A DNA stretch of 64,000 bases from Corynebacterium simulans (GCF_001586215.1 NZ_CP014634.1:1736001-1800000), one strand, 5' to 3'. Shown: positions 18,870 through 27,298, counted from the stretch's first letter. Notes: generated by a model not told the origin, from the sequence alone. Numbers and translations: made by a program.

Positions 18870-19718
18870 ATGAGCAATTTGGTTTCTCCAAGCGAACTCC
18901 AGCAATCCATTTACCGCGGCGAGCGCGTCGCACTTCTTGCATCTTTGTGGGCACCAGGTGAGGGTGAGGCATACAACCAGTTCGCCTCCCTGCACATTCC
19001 TACCGCGCAGTTCGCCGACGCTGCGCACTCCTTCGTCGGCCTTCCTGGCTCCAAGGTGGGCCGTAACCCGTTGGTGAACCCGGAGCGCTTGAAGGAGAGC
19101 TGCGAGGCATGGGGACTGCGTCCCGATTGGGAGATCGTGGTCTACGACGAAGGCCGTGGCCTCTTCGCTGCACGCGCTTGGTGGACCCTGCGCTGGGCGG
19201 GCTTTAAGAACGTACGCATGCTCGATGGTGGCTTGGCTAATTGGCGCCGCCAGGGCTTTGCCACCCTTACGGGCCCAGGAAACCTGGGCCTTGCCACCGA
19301 GGTCGAAATCACGCCGGGCTCTATGCCGACTGCCACGATTGAGGACGTTAAGGCCCACGACGGCCTGCTCATCGATACTCGTACGGCAAACCGCTTCGCT
19401 GGCCGCCGTGAGCACCTCGATCTGAAGGCCGGCCACATCCCCGGTGCAGTGAACCTGCCGGAGCGCCAGTTCCACAACGAAGACAAGACCATCAAATCTG
19501 ACGAGGAAATCCTAGAGATCCTCGACAACGCTGGCATCACCAAGGAAAACGTCAAGGACGCCATCATTTACTCTGGTTCCGGTAACCACTCCGCGCTGAC
19601 CATCGGCATCCTTGAGGGCCTTGGATTTACCGGCCTGCGCCACTTCGTCGGTGGCTGGTCCCAGTGGTCCGCAGACCCATCCAACCCGGTCGAGCGTGGC
19701 GACCGCACGACTGTATAA
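18870..19718 (+). CDS. Rhodanese-type sulfurtransferase lacking the catalytic cysteine
   Basis: This two-domain rhodanese-like protein of 282 residues has the first-domain signature near DEGRGLFAARAWWTLRWAG, GHIPGAVNLPERQF at the start of the second domain, and the active-site loop IIYSGSGNHSALTIG. The expected loop is C-G-S-G-x-x-A; here the nucleophilic Cys is Ser (codon TCT). It is thus probably not a canonical thiosulfate sulfurtransferase, and could bind ligand or act on another substrate. The ATG at 18870 is chosen over 18843 because TAGAAT (18856-18861) is a good -10 ending 8 nt before it, implying a leaderless mRNA. It lies 47 bp after clpB. Confidence 0.85.
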   Translation: MSNLVSPSELQQSIYRGERVALLASLWAPGEGEAYNQFASLHIPTAQFADAAHSFVGLPGSKVGRNPLVNPERLKESCEAWGLRPDWEIVVYDEGRGLFAARAWWTLRWAGFKNVRMLDGGLANWRRQGFATLTGPGNLGLATEVEITPGSMPTATIEDVKAHDGLLIDTRTANRFAGRREHLDLKAGHIPGAVNLPERQFHNEDKTIKSDEEILEILDNAGITKENVKDAIIYSGSGNHSALTIGILEGLGFTGLRHFVGGWSQWSADPSNPVERGDRTTV

Positions 19719-19748
19719 ATAACCTGCGTAAATCAACCAGCGCGCCAG

Positions 19749-19819
19749 CCTACTCACCCCAAGACTTCCTCCTAAAGCCTACTCACCCCAAGACTTCCTA
19801 CTAAAGTCTTGGGGTGATG
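19749..19819 (+). promoter_or_regulatory. Tandem 29-nt repeat and a 14-bp hairpin over the start codon of the next gene
   Basis: Two 29-nt units (19749-19777 and 19778-19806) differ at one base. TCACCCCAAGACTT in the second unit (19783-19796) pairs perfectly with AAGTCTTGGGGTGA (19804-19817) around a 7-nt loop. The 3' arm contains the candidate -10 TAAAGT (19802-19807) and covers the GTG (19814) and first base of the ATG (19817). The first unit carries the same left arm (19754-19767), so two alternative hairpins are possible. It could be an operator or an RNA switch. Confidence 0.7.
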
Positions 19820-21016
19820 CCTATTCTGATCCTTGCCCTAGTCCTCGCCGCGGCCGGCGTCGCGCTTCTCCTCCTCGACAAGCGCCAGCGCACCAACCAA
19901 CTTGACGGCACTACCCCTGTCGAGAGCCTCGAATCGCCAGAGTCTCCCACCGCTGACGAGGCACAGGAAGCCGAAACGTTTGAACCGCACGAGGAAGGAC
20001 TTGCGTCTGCGGAGAACGCAGTGGAGCAAGAGCCTGCCTCAGTACAAGAGCCTGCCCCAGTAGAGAAGGACCAGGCGGCCCCTGAAACAGCTATGGCAGA
20101 GCAGCAGGCGGCGCCGGAGCGCAAGAACGAGCACCTGCTGCGTGCGCGTGACTTGGTGCCCGGGTCGCTGCGCCGTGAGCGCAAGGCATGGGGCGAGCAT
20201 CACCAATTCGAGTACACCAAGCAGGATGACTATCTGGCTGATGAATGGATGCGTGGCGCAGCGGCCCTGGGGGCGGCGCCGAAGGATATCGTGGCAGGGT
20301 TCGTGCATGGTCACGAGATGCTGCTGATGGACTTGGGCGGCATCAACGTTATGGCGATGCGCACCGGTGCGGCATCAGACATCGTGGTGGATTTCCGCCG
20401 CATCGGCCTTACAGAAGAACACTTTTCGGAGGACCTGATCAAGGTCGACGACGTTGAAGGATTCGAGATGTTCGCAACCGACGCGGGCGTCGGCAAGCGG
20501 CTCATCGATGAGCGCCTGGAAGTGGCCCTCGAGCAGATGCCCGAGGAGGTCACCGCGGCGTGGATGGAATCCGAATGGGTGCTTGCCCAAACCACCAAGC
20601 ACGCGCGCGGCGCGCAGTGGGATGCCATGCTGGCGCCGCTGGCAAAACTTGCCGATTGTGCCCGAGTTCTGCCGCCGCGTTCGGCCGCGATGCAGGTGCT
20701 GCGCGTGGCTGAGCTGGACCCGAGCCGCGAGATCCCCGAGCCGCCGCAGCCCGAGCCGACCGGGCCCACCCTTGTGCCGGACCACGAGGAAATCCAGCGC
20801 CCGCACATCCAGCGCCCGGAAGAGCCGGTAGAGCTGCCGAGCCGCACCCGCAGTGAGACCCTCGGCGAGGTTGACCACAGCGCGCTGGGTGCGGACGAAG
20901 TCGACGCCATTGCCGACGGCCGCGAGCGCCCCCTGCTCGATAAGGCGCAAGCGCGCATGCGCCGTGATCTCAACGGCCGCTCGACCATCTTCGGCGACGA
21001 AGAAGCAAACGAGTAG
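19814..21016 (+). CDS. Membrane-anchored hypothetical protein
   Basis: This 400-residue protein is not recognised. It has one N-terminal membrane segment (PILILALVLAAAGVALLLL, ~3-22), a long acidic Glu/Pro/Ala-rich linker (~25-105), and a conserved-looking globular domain (~110-330) starting HLLRARDLVPGSLRRERKAW and containing DIVAGFVHGHEMLLMDLGG. The C-terminal tail is Pro- and Glu-rich. It is likely anchored in the membrane with the domain in the cytoplasm, or outside if the segment is an uncleaved signal. Start is GTG 19814 or ATG 19817; both lie under the hairpin at 19783-19817. It sits 67 nt before pyrE on the same strand. Confidence 0.7.
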   Translation: MMPILILALVLAAAGVALLLLDKRQRTNQLDGTTPVESLESPESPTADEAQEAETFEPHEEGLASAENAVEQEPASVQEPAPVEKDQAAPETAMAEQQAAPERKNEHLLRARDLVPGSLRRERKAWGEHHQFEYTKQDDYLADEWMRGAAALGAAPKDIVAGFVHGHEMLLMDLGGINVMAMRTGAASDIVVDFRRIGLTEEHFSEDLIKVDDVEGFEMFATDAGVGKRLIDERLEVALEQMPEEVTAAWMESEWVLAQTTKHARGAQWDAMLAPLAKLADCARVLPPRSAAMQVLRVAELDPSREIPEPPQPEPTGPTLVPDHEEIQRPHIQRPEEPVELPSRTRSETLGEVDHSALGADEVDAIADGRERPLLDKAQARMRRDLNGRSTIFGDEEANE

Positions 21017-21083
21017 TCTTAAAGCGATAATCCCGCAAAACATGGCGGGACAAGAAGCGGCATAAGAAACCAAAAGGAGCGCC

Positions 21084-21629
21084 ATGAGCTTGGATGCACA
21101 GAAAAAGGCCCGTCTGGCAGAGCTGGTCAAGGAACTGGCTGTTGTACACGGCAAGGTCACCTTGTCCTCCGGCAAGGAGGCTGATTACTACGTTGACCTG
21201 CGCCGCGCCACCCTTCAGCACGAGGCTTCCCGCCTCATCGGCTCCTTGCTGCGCGAGCTGACCGCGGACTGGGACTACGTGGCAGTTGGCGGCCTGACCC
21301 TGGGCGCTGACCCCGTCGCTACCTCCATCATGCATGCCGACGGCCGCGATATCGACGCCTTCGTGGTGCGCAAGGAAGCCAAGAAGCACGGCATGCAGCG
21401 CCGCATTGAGGGCTTCGACGTCACCGGCGCTAAGGTCCTCGTGGTCGAGGACACCACCACCACCGGCAACTCCCCGCTGACCGCCGTCGAGGCACTGCGC
21501 GAGGCAGGCGCCGAGGTCGTCGGTGTGGCCACCGTTGTGGATCGTGCAACCGGCGCCGGCGAAGTTATCGCCGCTGAGGGCCTGGAGTACCGCTACCTGC
21601 TGAGCTTGGAAGACCTTGACCTCGCCTAA
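21084..21629 (+). CDS. pyrE: Orotate phosphoribosyltransferase (PyrE)
   Basis: This 181-residue enzyme transfers ribose 5-phosphate from PRPP to orotate, making OMP in pyrimidine synthesis. The PRPP-binding motif VLVVEDTTTTGNSPLTA is present, as are GKVTLSSGKEADYYVDLRR at the N-terminus and GGLTLGADPVATSI. Length is typical. The ATG is preceded by AAAAGGAGCGCC. The last 14 nt overlap the next gene (SpoU methyltransferase), suggesting coupled translation. Confidence 0.95.
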   Translation: MSLDAQKKARLAELVKELAVVHGKVTLSSGKEADYYVDLRRATLQHEASRLIGSLLRELTADWDYVAVGGLTLGADPVATSIMHADGRDIDAFVVRKEAKKHGMQRRIEGFDVTGAKVLVVEDTTTTGNSPLTAVEALREAGAEVVGVATVVDRATGAGEVIAAEGLEYRYLLSLEDLDLA

Positions 21630-22299
21630 TAACCCATCCGCGCAAGAGACTGTAGAGACAGGCAAGGGCCCTACCGAGTGGAACGAAGGCCGCCACGGCG
21701 TCGGGCCGTGGGAGGGCCCCTGGCCAGACGGCGCGCAGTATGACCCAGAGCTGCTGCGCGAGGGTGATCGCCGCAACGTGGTCGACGCCTACCGTTACTG
21801 GAGCAGGGAAGCGATCACCGCGGACATCGATAAGCGCCGGCACGCCCTGCACATCGCCATCGAGAACTTCGAGAACGATTCCAACATCGGAACCGTGGTG
21901 CGCACCGCGAATGCCTTCGCCGTCGACACCGTGCATATCGTGGGGCGCCGCCGTTGGAATCGCCGTGGGGCCATGGTCACTGACCGCTACCAGCACCTGC
22001 AGCATCATGCCACGGTGGAGGAGCTTTTGCAGTGGGCCAACGCCGAAGGGCTAACTGTTGTCGCCATCGATAACACCCCCGGATGCGTCCCCCTTGAAAC
22101 AGCCGAGCTGCCGGAGCGCTGCCTGCTTTTGTTTGGACAAGAAGGCCCCGGCGTTACCCAAGCAGCCCAAGATGCAGCGTTAATGACCTGTTCCATTGCC
22201 CAATTTGGCTCGACTCGTTCGATCAACGCGGGCGTCGCCGCGGGCATCGCCATGCATGCGTGGATTCGTCAGCATGCTGACTTAGAAAAAGCGTGGTAA
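21616..22299 (+). CDS. TrmH/SpoU family RNA 2'-O-methyltransferase
   Basis: This 227-residue SpoU-class (trefoil-knot) methyltransferase uses S-adenosylmethionine to methylate a ribose in tRNA or rRNA. Motifs in order are NDSNIGTVVRTANAFAVDTV (motif 1), LLLFGQEGPGVTQAAQD (motif 2), and FGSTRSINAGVAAGIAMHAW (motif 3, SAM-binding knot). The target base is not predictable. The start is taken as TTG 21616, which overlaps the pyrE stop; the first ~30 residues are low-complexity and a later start is possible. It is probably co-transcribed with pyrE. Confidence 0.88.
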   Translation: MTSPNNPSAQETVETGKGPTEWNEGRHGVGPWEGPWPDGAQYDPELLREGDRRNVVDAYRYWSREAITADIDKRRHALHIAIENFENDSNIGTVVRTANAFAVDTVHIVGRRRWNRRGAMVTDRYQHLQHHATVEELLQWANAEGLTVVAIDNTPGCVPLETAELPERCLLLFGQEGPGVTQAAQDAALMTCSIAQFGSTRSINAGVAAGIAMHAWIRQHADLEKAW

Positions 22300-22361
22300 A
22301 TCGTTATCTCAAGTAGATACGATGGAGTAACGAAACCATTATCGAGAGTGATAGATCTACA

Positions 22362-23558
22362 GTGGAAGAGACATGGGCACACCGCGCGGACCTCGCGGAA
22401 ACCGCCATCAATGAACGCCATGCGCAAAACGTATGGTCGATTCCGCGTACCAATCTTGCGGTCGTCAGCTGGCCGCCGACTGGTAAGGAGAAGCTCTTCG
22501 TCCACTGGCACTACTGGTGGCAAGCTCATTACCTCGATTGCCTGGTAGACGCCGCGCTGCGTAACAACACCAAGGCGCGCCGCGCCCGCATCGTGGACAC
22601 CATGCGCGGTATCCGTATTCGTAACATGAGCCAGCTTACGAAGAATCGTTATTACGACGACAAGGCGTGGCTGGCCCTGGCTATGGAGCGTGCCGAGCAG
22701 CTCAAGCGCATCAAGCCGCATAAGCGCCTAGGCTCCTTGCAGCGCAACATCCTGGAAGGTACCGACCCCCAAATCGGCGTGCTGCCGTGGCGCGAGGGCG
22801 AGACCTTCCTGAACGTGCCATCCAACGGCCCCGGCGCCATCATGCTTGCCCGCATGGGGCGCATCGACGAGGCCCGCCACATCGTGGACTGGATCTATGA
22901 CCATCTGGTTGATGATGACGGCTTCATCATGGACGGCGTGCGCATGCGTATGGACGGTCCGGAAATCGTGAAGGCTATCCACCCGTATTGCCAGGGCGTG
23001 GTTCTGGGCGCCTGCCTGGAAATTGCATTGGCACTGCGTGAGAAGGCTGGGTTGACCTCCCTGGAGAGCATCGACACCATTCAGGAAGCCGAGCTGGCAG
23101 CGGATACGATGCACTACATCACCAACATCCGTGGCCTAGTGCAGGCGGTGGCAACCGGAATGGCTACTCCGTCCGGCGTTATCAACTGGATGACGGGCGA
23201 CGGCGATGGTGGCCTGTTCAAAGGCATCCTCGTGCGCTACCTTGCGGACGTTGCTGTGCGATTGCCGGGCGATTCCCCGGCTAACCGCGCCACCAAGAAG
23301 CTTGCGGCTCGCATGGTCGTGGCCTCTGCTGAATCCGTGTGGGAACACCGCTTGGAGGTAGATGGTCTACCTATCTTCGGCTCCGACTGGACCACCGATG
23401 CTCGCCTGCCACATAACTATGGCTTCGGGCCGAATACCGTCGGCGAAAAGGTAGGCATCATCCGTGTTGCAGAGCGCGATCTTTCGGTCCAATTGTCGGG
23501 CTGGATGCTGCTCGAGGCCTGCGCACGAGTCATGAAACACCAGTCCCAAGAAAAATAA
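22362..23558 (+). CDS. Glycoside hydrolase family 76-like protein
   Basis: This 398-residue all-helical (alpha/alpha barrel) protein resembles GH76 alpha-1,6-mannanases. Signatures are FVHWHYWWQAHYLDCL near the start, NRYYDDKAWLALAMER with the paired catalytic-type Asp-Asp, and a second-half TWAH/GDGDGGLFKGILVRY block. Members act on alpha-1,6-mannan, which would fit lipomannan or lipoarabinomannan turnover in corynebacteria, but no signal peptide is seen, so a cytoplasmic role is implied. GTG 22362 has a -10-like ATAGAT 5 nt upstream and no Shine-Dalgarno site. Confidence 0.75.
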   Translation: MEETWAHRADLAETAINERHAQNVWSIPRTNLAVVSWPPTGKEKLFVHWHYWWQAHYLDCLVDAALRNNTKARRARIVDTMRGIRIRNMSQLTKNRYYDDKAWLALAMERAEQLKRIKPHKRLGSLQRNILEGTDPQIGVLPWREGETFLNVPSNGPGAIMLARMGRIDEARHIVDWIYDHLVDDDGFIMDGVRMRMDGPEIVKAIHPYCQGVVLGACLEIALALREKAGLTSLESIDTIQEAELAADTMHYITNIRGLVQAVATGMATPSGVINWMTGDGDGGLFKGILVRYLADVAVRLPGDSPANRATKKLAARMVVASAESVWEHRLEVDGLPIFGSDWTTDARLPHNYGFGPNTVGEKVGIIRVAERDLSVQLSGWMLLEACARVMKHQSQEK

Positions 23559-23731
23559 AATCGCATTACAACCGTACTATTTTGTGGTTTCACCTGCGTA
23601 TCGGCAACCGCCCACCAGGCGCCTGCCTGCATTAAGGAAGTTCACAAAAATTCTGGCGGCGAAACCGGGCAAAAACAGGCATACTTGGGATTTGGAACGT
23701 GATTGCCCCAACACACTAAGGATGGAACTTC
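23559..23731 (+). promoter_or_regulatory. fda upstream region
   Basis: This 173-bp gap before the aldolase gene contains a -10-like CATACT near 23680 and the ribosome-binding site AAGGATGGAAC just before the ATG. A short ACCTGCGTA copy (also seen after clpB and the sulfurtransferase gene) lies near 23592. No terminator for the GH76 gene is evident. Confidence 0.4.
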
Positions 23732-24766
23732 ATGCCAATCGCAACTCCTGAGGTCTATAACCAGATGCTGGATACCGCCAAGCAGGGCGGTTTTGCATTC
23801 CCGGCCATCAACTGCACCTCTTCTGAGACCATCAACGCGGCTCTGCGCGGTTTCGCAGAAGCTGAGTCTGACGGCATTATCCAGTTCTCCACTGGCGGCG
23901 CTGAGTTCGGCTCTGGCCTTTCTGTGAAGAACAAGGTGGCAGGTGCTCAGGCTCTGGCAGCTTTCGCTCACGAGGCGGCAAAGCACTACGGCATCAACGT
24001 TGCGCTGCACACCGACCACTGCCAGAAGGAAGTTCTGGACGAGTACGTCCGCCCCCTCATCGCCATCTCCCAGGAGCGCGTTGACCGCGGCGAGCTGCCT
24101 TTGTTCCAGTCCCACATGTGGGATGGCTCCGCAATCCCAATCGACGAGAACCTCGTCATCGCCCAGGAGCTGCTGGAGAAGGCACGCAAGGCAAACATCA
24201 TCCTCGAGGCTGAGATCGGCGTCGTTGGCGGCGAAGAGGACGGCGTCCAAGCTAAGGCCGGCGCAAACCTCTACACCTCCGTTGAGGATTTTGAAAAGAC
24301 CATCGATGCACTCGGTACCGGCGAGAAGGGCCGCTACTTGCTGGCCGCTACCTTCGGCAACGTCCACGGCGTTTACAAGCCGGGCAACGTGAAGCTGCGC
24401 CCAGAGGTTCTCGACGAAGGCCAGAAGGCCGCCGTCAAGAAGCTCGGCCTGGAAGAGGGCTCCAAGCCATTCGACTTCGTGTTCCACGGCGGCTCCGGCT
24501 CCGAGAAGGAAAAGATCGAGCAGGCTCTGTCCTACGGCGTTGTGAAGATGAACGTTGACACCGATACTCAGTACGCGTTCACCAATCCGGTTGCCCGCCA
24601 CATGTTCGCTAACTACGACGGCGTCTTCAAGATCGACGGCGAGGTTGGCAACAAGAAGGTCTACGACCCACGCTCCTACATGAAGAAGGCAGAGCAGTCC
24701 ATGGCTGAGCGCGTGGTTGAGGCCTGCACCGACCTGCACTCCGTGGGCAAGTCCATCTCCAAGTAA
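23732..24766 (+). CDS. fda: Fructose-bisphosphate aldolase, class II
   Basis: This 344-residue zinc-dependent aldolase splits fructose 1,6-bisphosphate in glycolysis and runs in reverse in gluconeogenesis. The zinc and active-site motifs are visible: NVALHTDHCQKEVLDEYVRP (His ligands), QSHMWDGSAIP, EAEIGVVGGEEDG, NVHGVYKPGNVKLRPEVL and FVFHGGSGSEKEKI. Codon use is strongly biased, as expected of a highly expressed gene. The ATG follows AAGGATGGAACTTC. The protein ends before the terminator at 24789-24884. Confidence 0.97.
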   Translation: MPIATPEVYNQMLDTAKQGGFAFPAINCTSSETINAALRGFAEAESDGIIQFSTGGAEFGSGLSVKNKVAGAQALAAFAHEAAKHYGINVALHTDHCQKEVLDEYVRPLIAISQERVDRGELPLFQSHMWDGSAIPIDENLVIAQELLEKARKANIILEAEIGVVGGEEDGVQAKAGANLYTSVEDFEKTIDALGTGEKGRYLLAATFGNVHGVYKPGNVKLRPEVLDEGQKAAVKKLGLEEGSKPFDFVFHGGSGSEKEKIEQALSYGVVKMNVDTDTQYAFTNPVARHMFANYDGVFKIDGEVGNKKVYDPRSYMKKAEQSMAERVVEACTDLHSVGKSISK

Positions 24767-24788
24767 GACTGACCACTAAACCCACACC

Positions 24789-24884
24789 ACACAGAGCCGT
24801 TCCCCCACACCCCGCAGCCGCAGGGAACCCCGCAGCCGCTGGGAACCCCGCAGCCGCTGGGAGGGAGGAGCGGCTTTGCTGTGT
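24789..24884 (+). terminator. fda terminator with a tandem repeat in its loop
   Basis: The stem pairs ACACAG-AGCCGTTCC (24789-24803) with GGAGCGGCT-TTG-CTGTGT (24867-24884, 3-nt bulge), followed by TT. The loop holds three tandem 18-nt units of CCCCGCAGCCGCTGGGAA type (24810-24863; the first has A for T). Each unit contains GCAGCCGC, which can pair alternatively with GCGGCT of the right arm, so the repeat could compete with the main stem. Confidence 0.6.
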
Positions 24885-24956
24885 TTAGCGTCAAAGAATG
24901 CGCCGGCAAAGTCCCCGACCAACATCCTCGCCCGAGTCAAACCGGAATCAAAACCC

Positions 24957-25045
24957 AAATGGTGAGGTCACCGCACAACAAAAGGGACTAGTGTAAACCA
25001 ATGGGGCAAATGAGGCCCGCAAGTGGTGAGGTGACCTCACCATCT
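24957..25045. repeat. Dispersed intergenic repeat (AAATGGTGAGGT family), locus 2
   Basis: AAATGGTGAGGTCAC (24957-24971) and GTGACCTCACCATCT (25031-25045, one mismatch) form an inverted repeat around 59 nt. The right end also forms a near-palindrome, TGGTGAGGT-G-ACCTCACCA (25024-25042). The left arm is identical to locus 1 over 15 bases. Confidence 0.85.
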
Positions 25046-25051
25046 AGAGTG

Positions 25052-25117
25052 AACCCAGCCACGACCCAGGCCGAACCCAGCCACGACCCAGGCCGAATCC
25101 AGCCACGACCCAGGCCG
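25052..25117 (+). repeat. Three tandem 22-nt repeats upstream of the FUSC gene
   Basis: Units at 25052-25073, 25074-25095 and 25096-25117 share the core CCACGACCCAGGCCG; the third differs by one base at its start. They sit between the dispersed repeat and the FUSC gene start. Rest of the 24767-25168 gap holds no gene. Confidence 0.85.
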
Positions 25118-25168
25118 ACCTCAACCAGAGCCAAGCAATCCACACGGGCGAACTAAGATAAGGAAACC

Positions 25169-26377
25169 ATGGCGGAAGCAAAGGATAAGAGCACCAAGGA
25201 CCGGGTCAAGCTGACCACGCGCCAACAGCTGCGCAGCTTTGACCGCTCGGTTAAATCCCGTTTTGCGCGCGTGAAGTCCCGCTTCCTCTACATCGTCCAG
25301 TCCACCCTCGGCGCCGGCCTGGCCTTCTTCGTCGCGCACGTCGTCTTCGGCCACGCTCAGCCGTTCTTCGCGCCGATGTCCGTCATCATCATCTTGGGCC
25401 TGTCCGGCGGGGACCGCCTTAAACGCGCGGTGGATCTCTCCATCGGCGGCATCGTCGGCGTTATCGTGGGCACCCTCCTGGTTGACGGCCTGGGCACCGG
25501 CCCTATCCACATGACCATAATCATCGGTTGCTCGCTGCTCATCGCGTCCTTCGTGACCGAGTCGCAGCTCATCAGCAACCAAGTGGCCATCGGCGCCATC
25601 CTGATCGCCACCATCATGCCCCCGGAGGAGATGGGCGGACTCTCCCGCGCCATCGATGCCATCATCGGCGCCTTCATCGGCATCTGCATGGTCGCCCTCA
25701 TCCCGACCTCCCCACTGCGCGCCGTGCGTAAGGAAGTATCCAAGGTTCTGCGGGTGGCTTCTGCAGTGCTTTCCGACGTCGCCGGTGGCCTCCGCGACGG
25801 CGATAAGAAGGCGATCCTGGAAGCTCGTGACGCCGTCCGCGGTACGCAGAGCGATATCAATGACATGCTCCAGGCGGCCAAGGGCAGCGCCGAGACCGTC
25901 AAGGTTTCCCCATTCCTGTGGAGCTGGCAGCGCAACATCCGCTCCCTGGAGCGCATCCTCACCCCGGTGGACAACGCCATCCGCGGTGTGCGCGTGCTTT
26001 CCCGCCGGGCCTTGGTGCTTTCGGAGGACGGCGACCACGTCACCGAAGCCCAGCTTGACCTCATCGACGAGCTTTCCGACGTCACGTATGAGCTCGCCGA
26101 GCTCTACGGCCGGGCCAGCAGCAAGGAATCGCGGGCCAACGAGGCCGTGGTCATCCCGGAGATTGTGTACCGCTTACGCGTCCTTGGTGCGAACGCCACC
26201 ATGGACGTGCTTGGCGAGGACGGCGTTCTTTCCGCCTACTCACTCCTCGCGCAGACCCGGTCCATCATCGTTGACCTGCTGATGGTCTGCGGCATGTCCC
26301 GCGAATCAGCCGTGGCGCAGCTTGCCCCCACCTCTGATCATCCGGCCTACCCACCGGAAGTGCTCGACGCCGACTAA
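25169..26377 (+). CDS. FUSC-family membrane protein (aromatic acid exporter-like)
   Basis: This 402-residue protein has a basic N-terminus, then about six membrane segments in ~45-190 (IVQSTLGAGLAFFVAHVVFG, SVIIILGLSGGDRLKRAVDL, SIGGIVGVIVGTLLVDGL and so on), followed by a long, mostly helical cytoplasmic C-terminal half. The GGDRLKRAVDLSIGGIVGV segment is typical of the FUSC/ArAE family of putative exporters. The substrate is unknown. The ATG follows AAGGAAACC. It stands alone, with a convergent hypothetical gene downstream. Confidence 0.8.
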   Translation: MAEAKDKSTKDRVKLTTRQQLRSFDRSVKSRFARVKSRFLYIVQSTLGAGLAFFVAHVVFGHAQPFFAPMSVIIILGLSGGDRLKRAVDLSIGGIVGVIVGTLLVDGLGTGPIHMTIIIGCSLLIASFVTESQLISNQVAIGAILIATIMPPEEMGGLSRAIDAIIGAFIGICMVALIPTSPLRAVRKEVSKVLRVASAVLSDVAGGLRDGDKKAILEARDAVRGTQSDINDMLQAAKGSAETVKVSPFLWSWQRNIRSLERILTPVDNAIRGVRVLSRRALVLSEDGDHVTEAQLDLIDELSDVTYELAELYGRASSKESRANEAVVIPEIVYRLRVLGANATMDVLGEDGVLSAYSLLAQTRSIIVDLLMVCGMSRESAVAQLAPTSDHPAYPPEVLDAD

Positions 26378-26401
26378 ACGCACGAAGTAAAGCCGTAATA
26401 A

Positions 26402-27298
26402 TTAAGGCCGTACAACCTGCAGATCACGCAGATGCCGGTAGAAAGTCACGCGCTTGACGGCTCGCTTTGCGCTGACGCCATCGACAATCACGCGCAACTC
26501 CGGGCCGCCCGCTTGCACCGCGCGGCCGGTACAGATGCTGGATTCATCGAGCTGACCGGAGGCGATGGGGGAGGAGAACTTCGATCGCAGCCATCCGCCG
26601 AAGCCGGACTTTGCGACTTCAGCAAGCCCTAGGTCTGCAGATTCAGCAACGGGGGAGATAGCCTTCGCTGCCAAAATTCCCGGTGCATCAATCATTGGTA
26701 CCAACCGGGCACCATACGTACCGATGCCGGCCTTGCCGGTACCTTCGTGGCGGACGACAACATGATCATCCACGATGATCTCGCCGGTGATGTCCGTGTT
26801 ATTCCATTCGGAAATCGAAGCCGAGCCTGCCACGGCAAGACCTGCATCATTGCGGATGAGTGGCACTGGGTGAACCGGTGCTGAAAGCGCAACGCTGAGC
26901 GCAGATTGCAGATCAGTAGGCAGACCCCAGTTGCGGGCAGCGGGCGAAGAAGAATCCGTGGGCACATAGGCGAGCTCGGTCCACAGGTAGTCGCCGCGCA
27001 TCATGCGGCTAAGAACTGCGCTCAAGGCGGCGTCGTCTCCAACCACGACGATGCGTAGTGGTTCCACCAAGTGGGGCGCTTGCGGCGCGAAGGCGGGGGT
27101 ACTCAAATGCCGGACGTCTGGCTGGGCGGCAATCTCATCGAGGGAAGGGGTGGGATCTTCCGGCAGTGCGGTCTTCGCGGCTATATCTAGCGGACGAAGC
27201 TCGGAGCGGGTTGGAACCGCGCTGACGTCGAGAATTTCTGCGTGTGGGGGCAAATCCAGGCTGAGTCTGCTACCGCAACGAACAACGATTAGGGTCAC
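26402..27298 (-). CDS. Hypothetical protein, conserved-looking
   Basis: This 298-residue protein is not recognised. No signal peptide or membrane segment is seen. The central part has a nucleotide-fold-like strand and turn (LRIVVVGDDAALSAVLSRMM, ~82-101), and the C-terminus (GRAVQAGGPELRVIVDGVSA) weakly resembles the last domain of diacylglycerol-kinase-like proteins. That resemblance is too weak for a function. The start is GTG 27298. It is divergent from gltS and convergent with the FUSC gene (24 bp). Confidence 0.65.
   Translation of the reverse strand: MTLIVVRCGSRLSLDLPPHAEILDVSAVPTRSELRPLDIAAKTALPEDPTPSLDEIAAQPDVRHLSTPAFAPQAPHLVEPLRIVVVGDDAALSAVLSRMMRGDYLWTELAYVPTDSSSPAARNWGLPTDLQSALSVALSAPVHPVPLIRNDAGLAVAGSASISEWNNTDITGEIIVDDHVVVRHEGTGKAGIGTYGARLVPMIDAPGILAAKAISPVAESADLGLAEVAKSGFGGWLRSKFSSPIASGQLDESSICTGRAVQAGGPELRVIVDGVSAKRAVKRVTFYRHLRDLQVVRP

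Noticed and set aside
24810..25117. Possible CRISPR array
   Set aside because: The 18-nt and 22-nt units are directly adjacent without unique spacers, and no cas genes are near.
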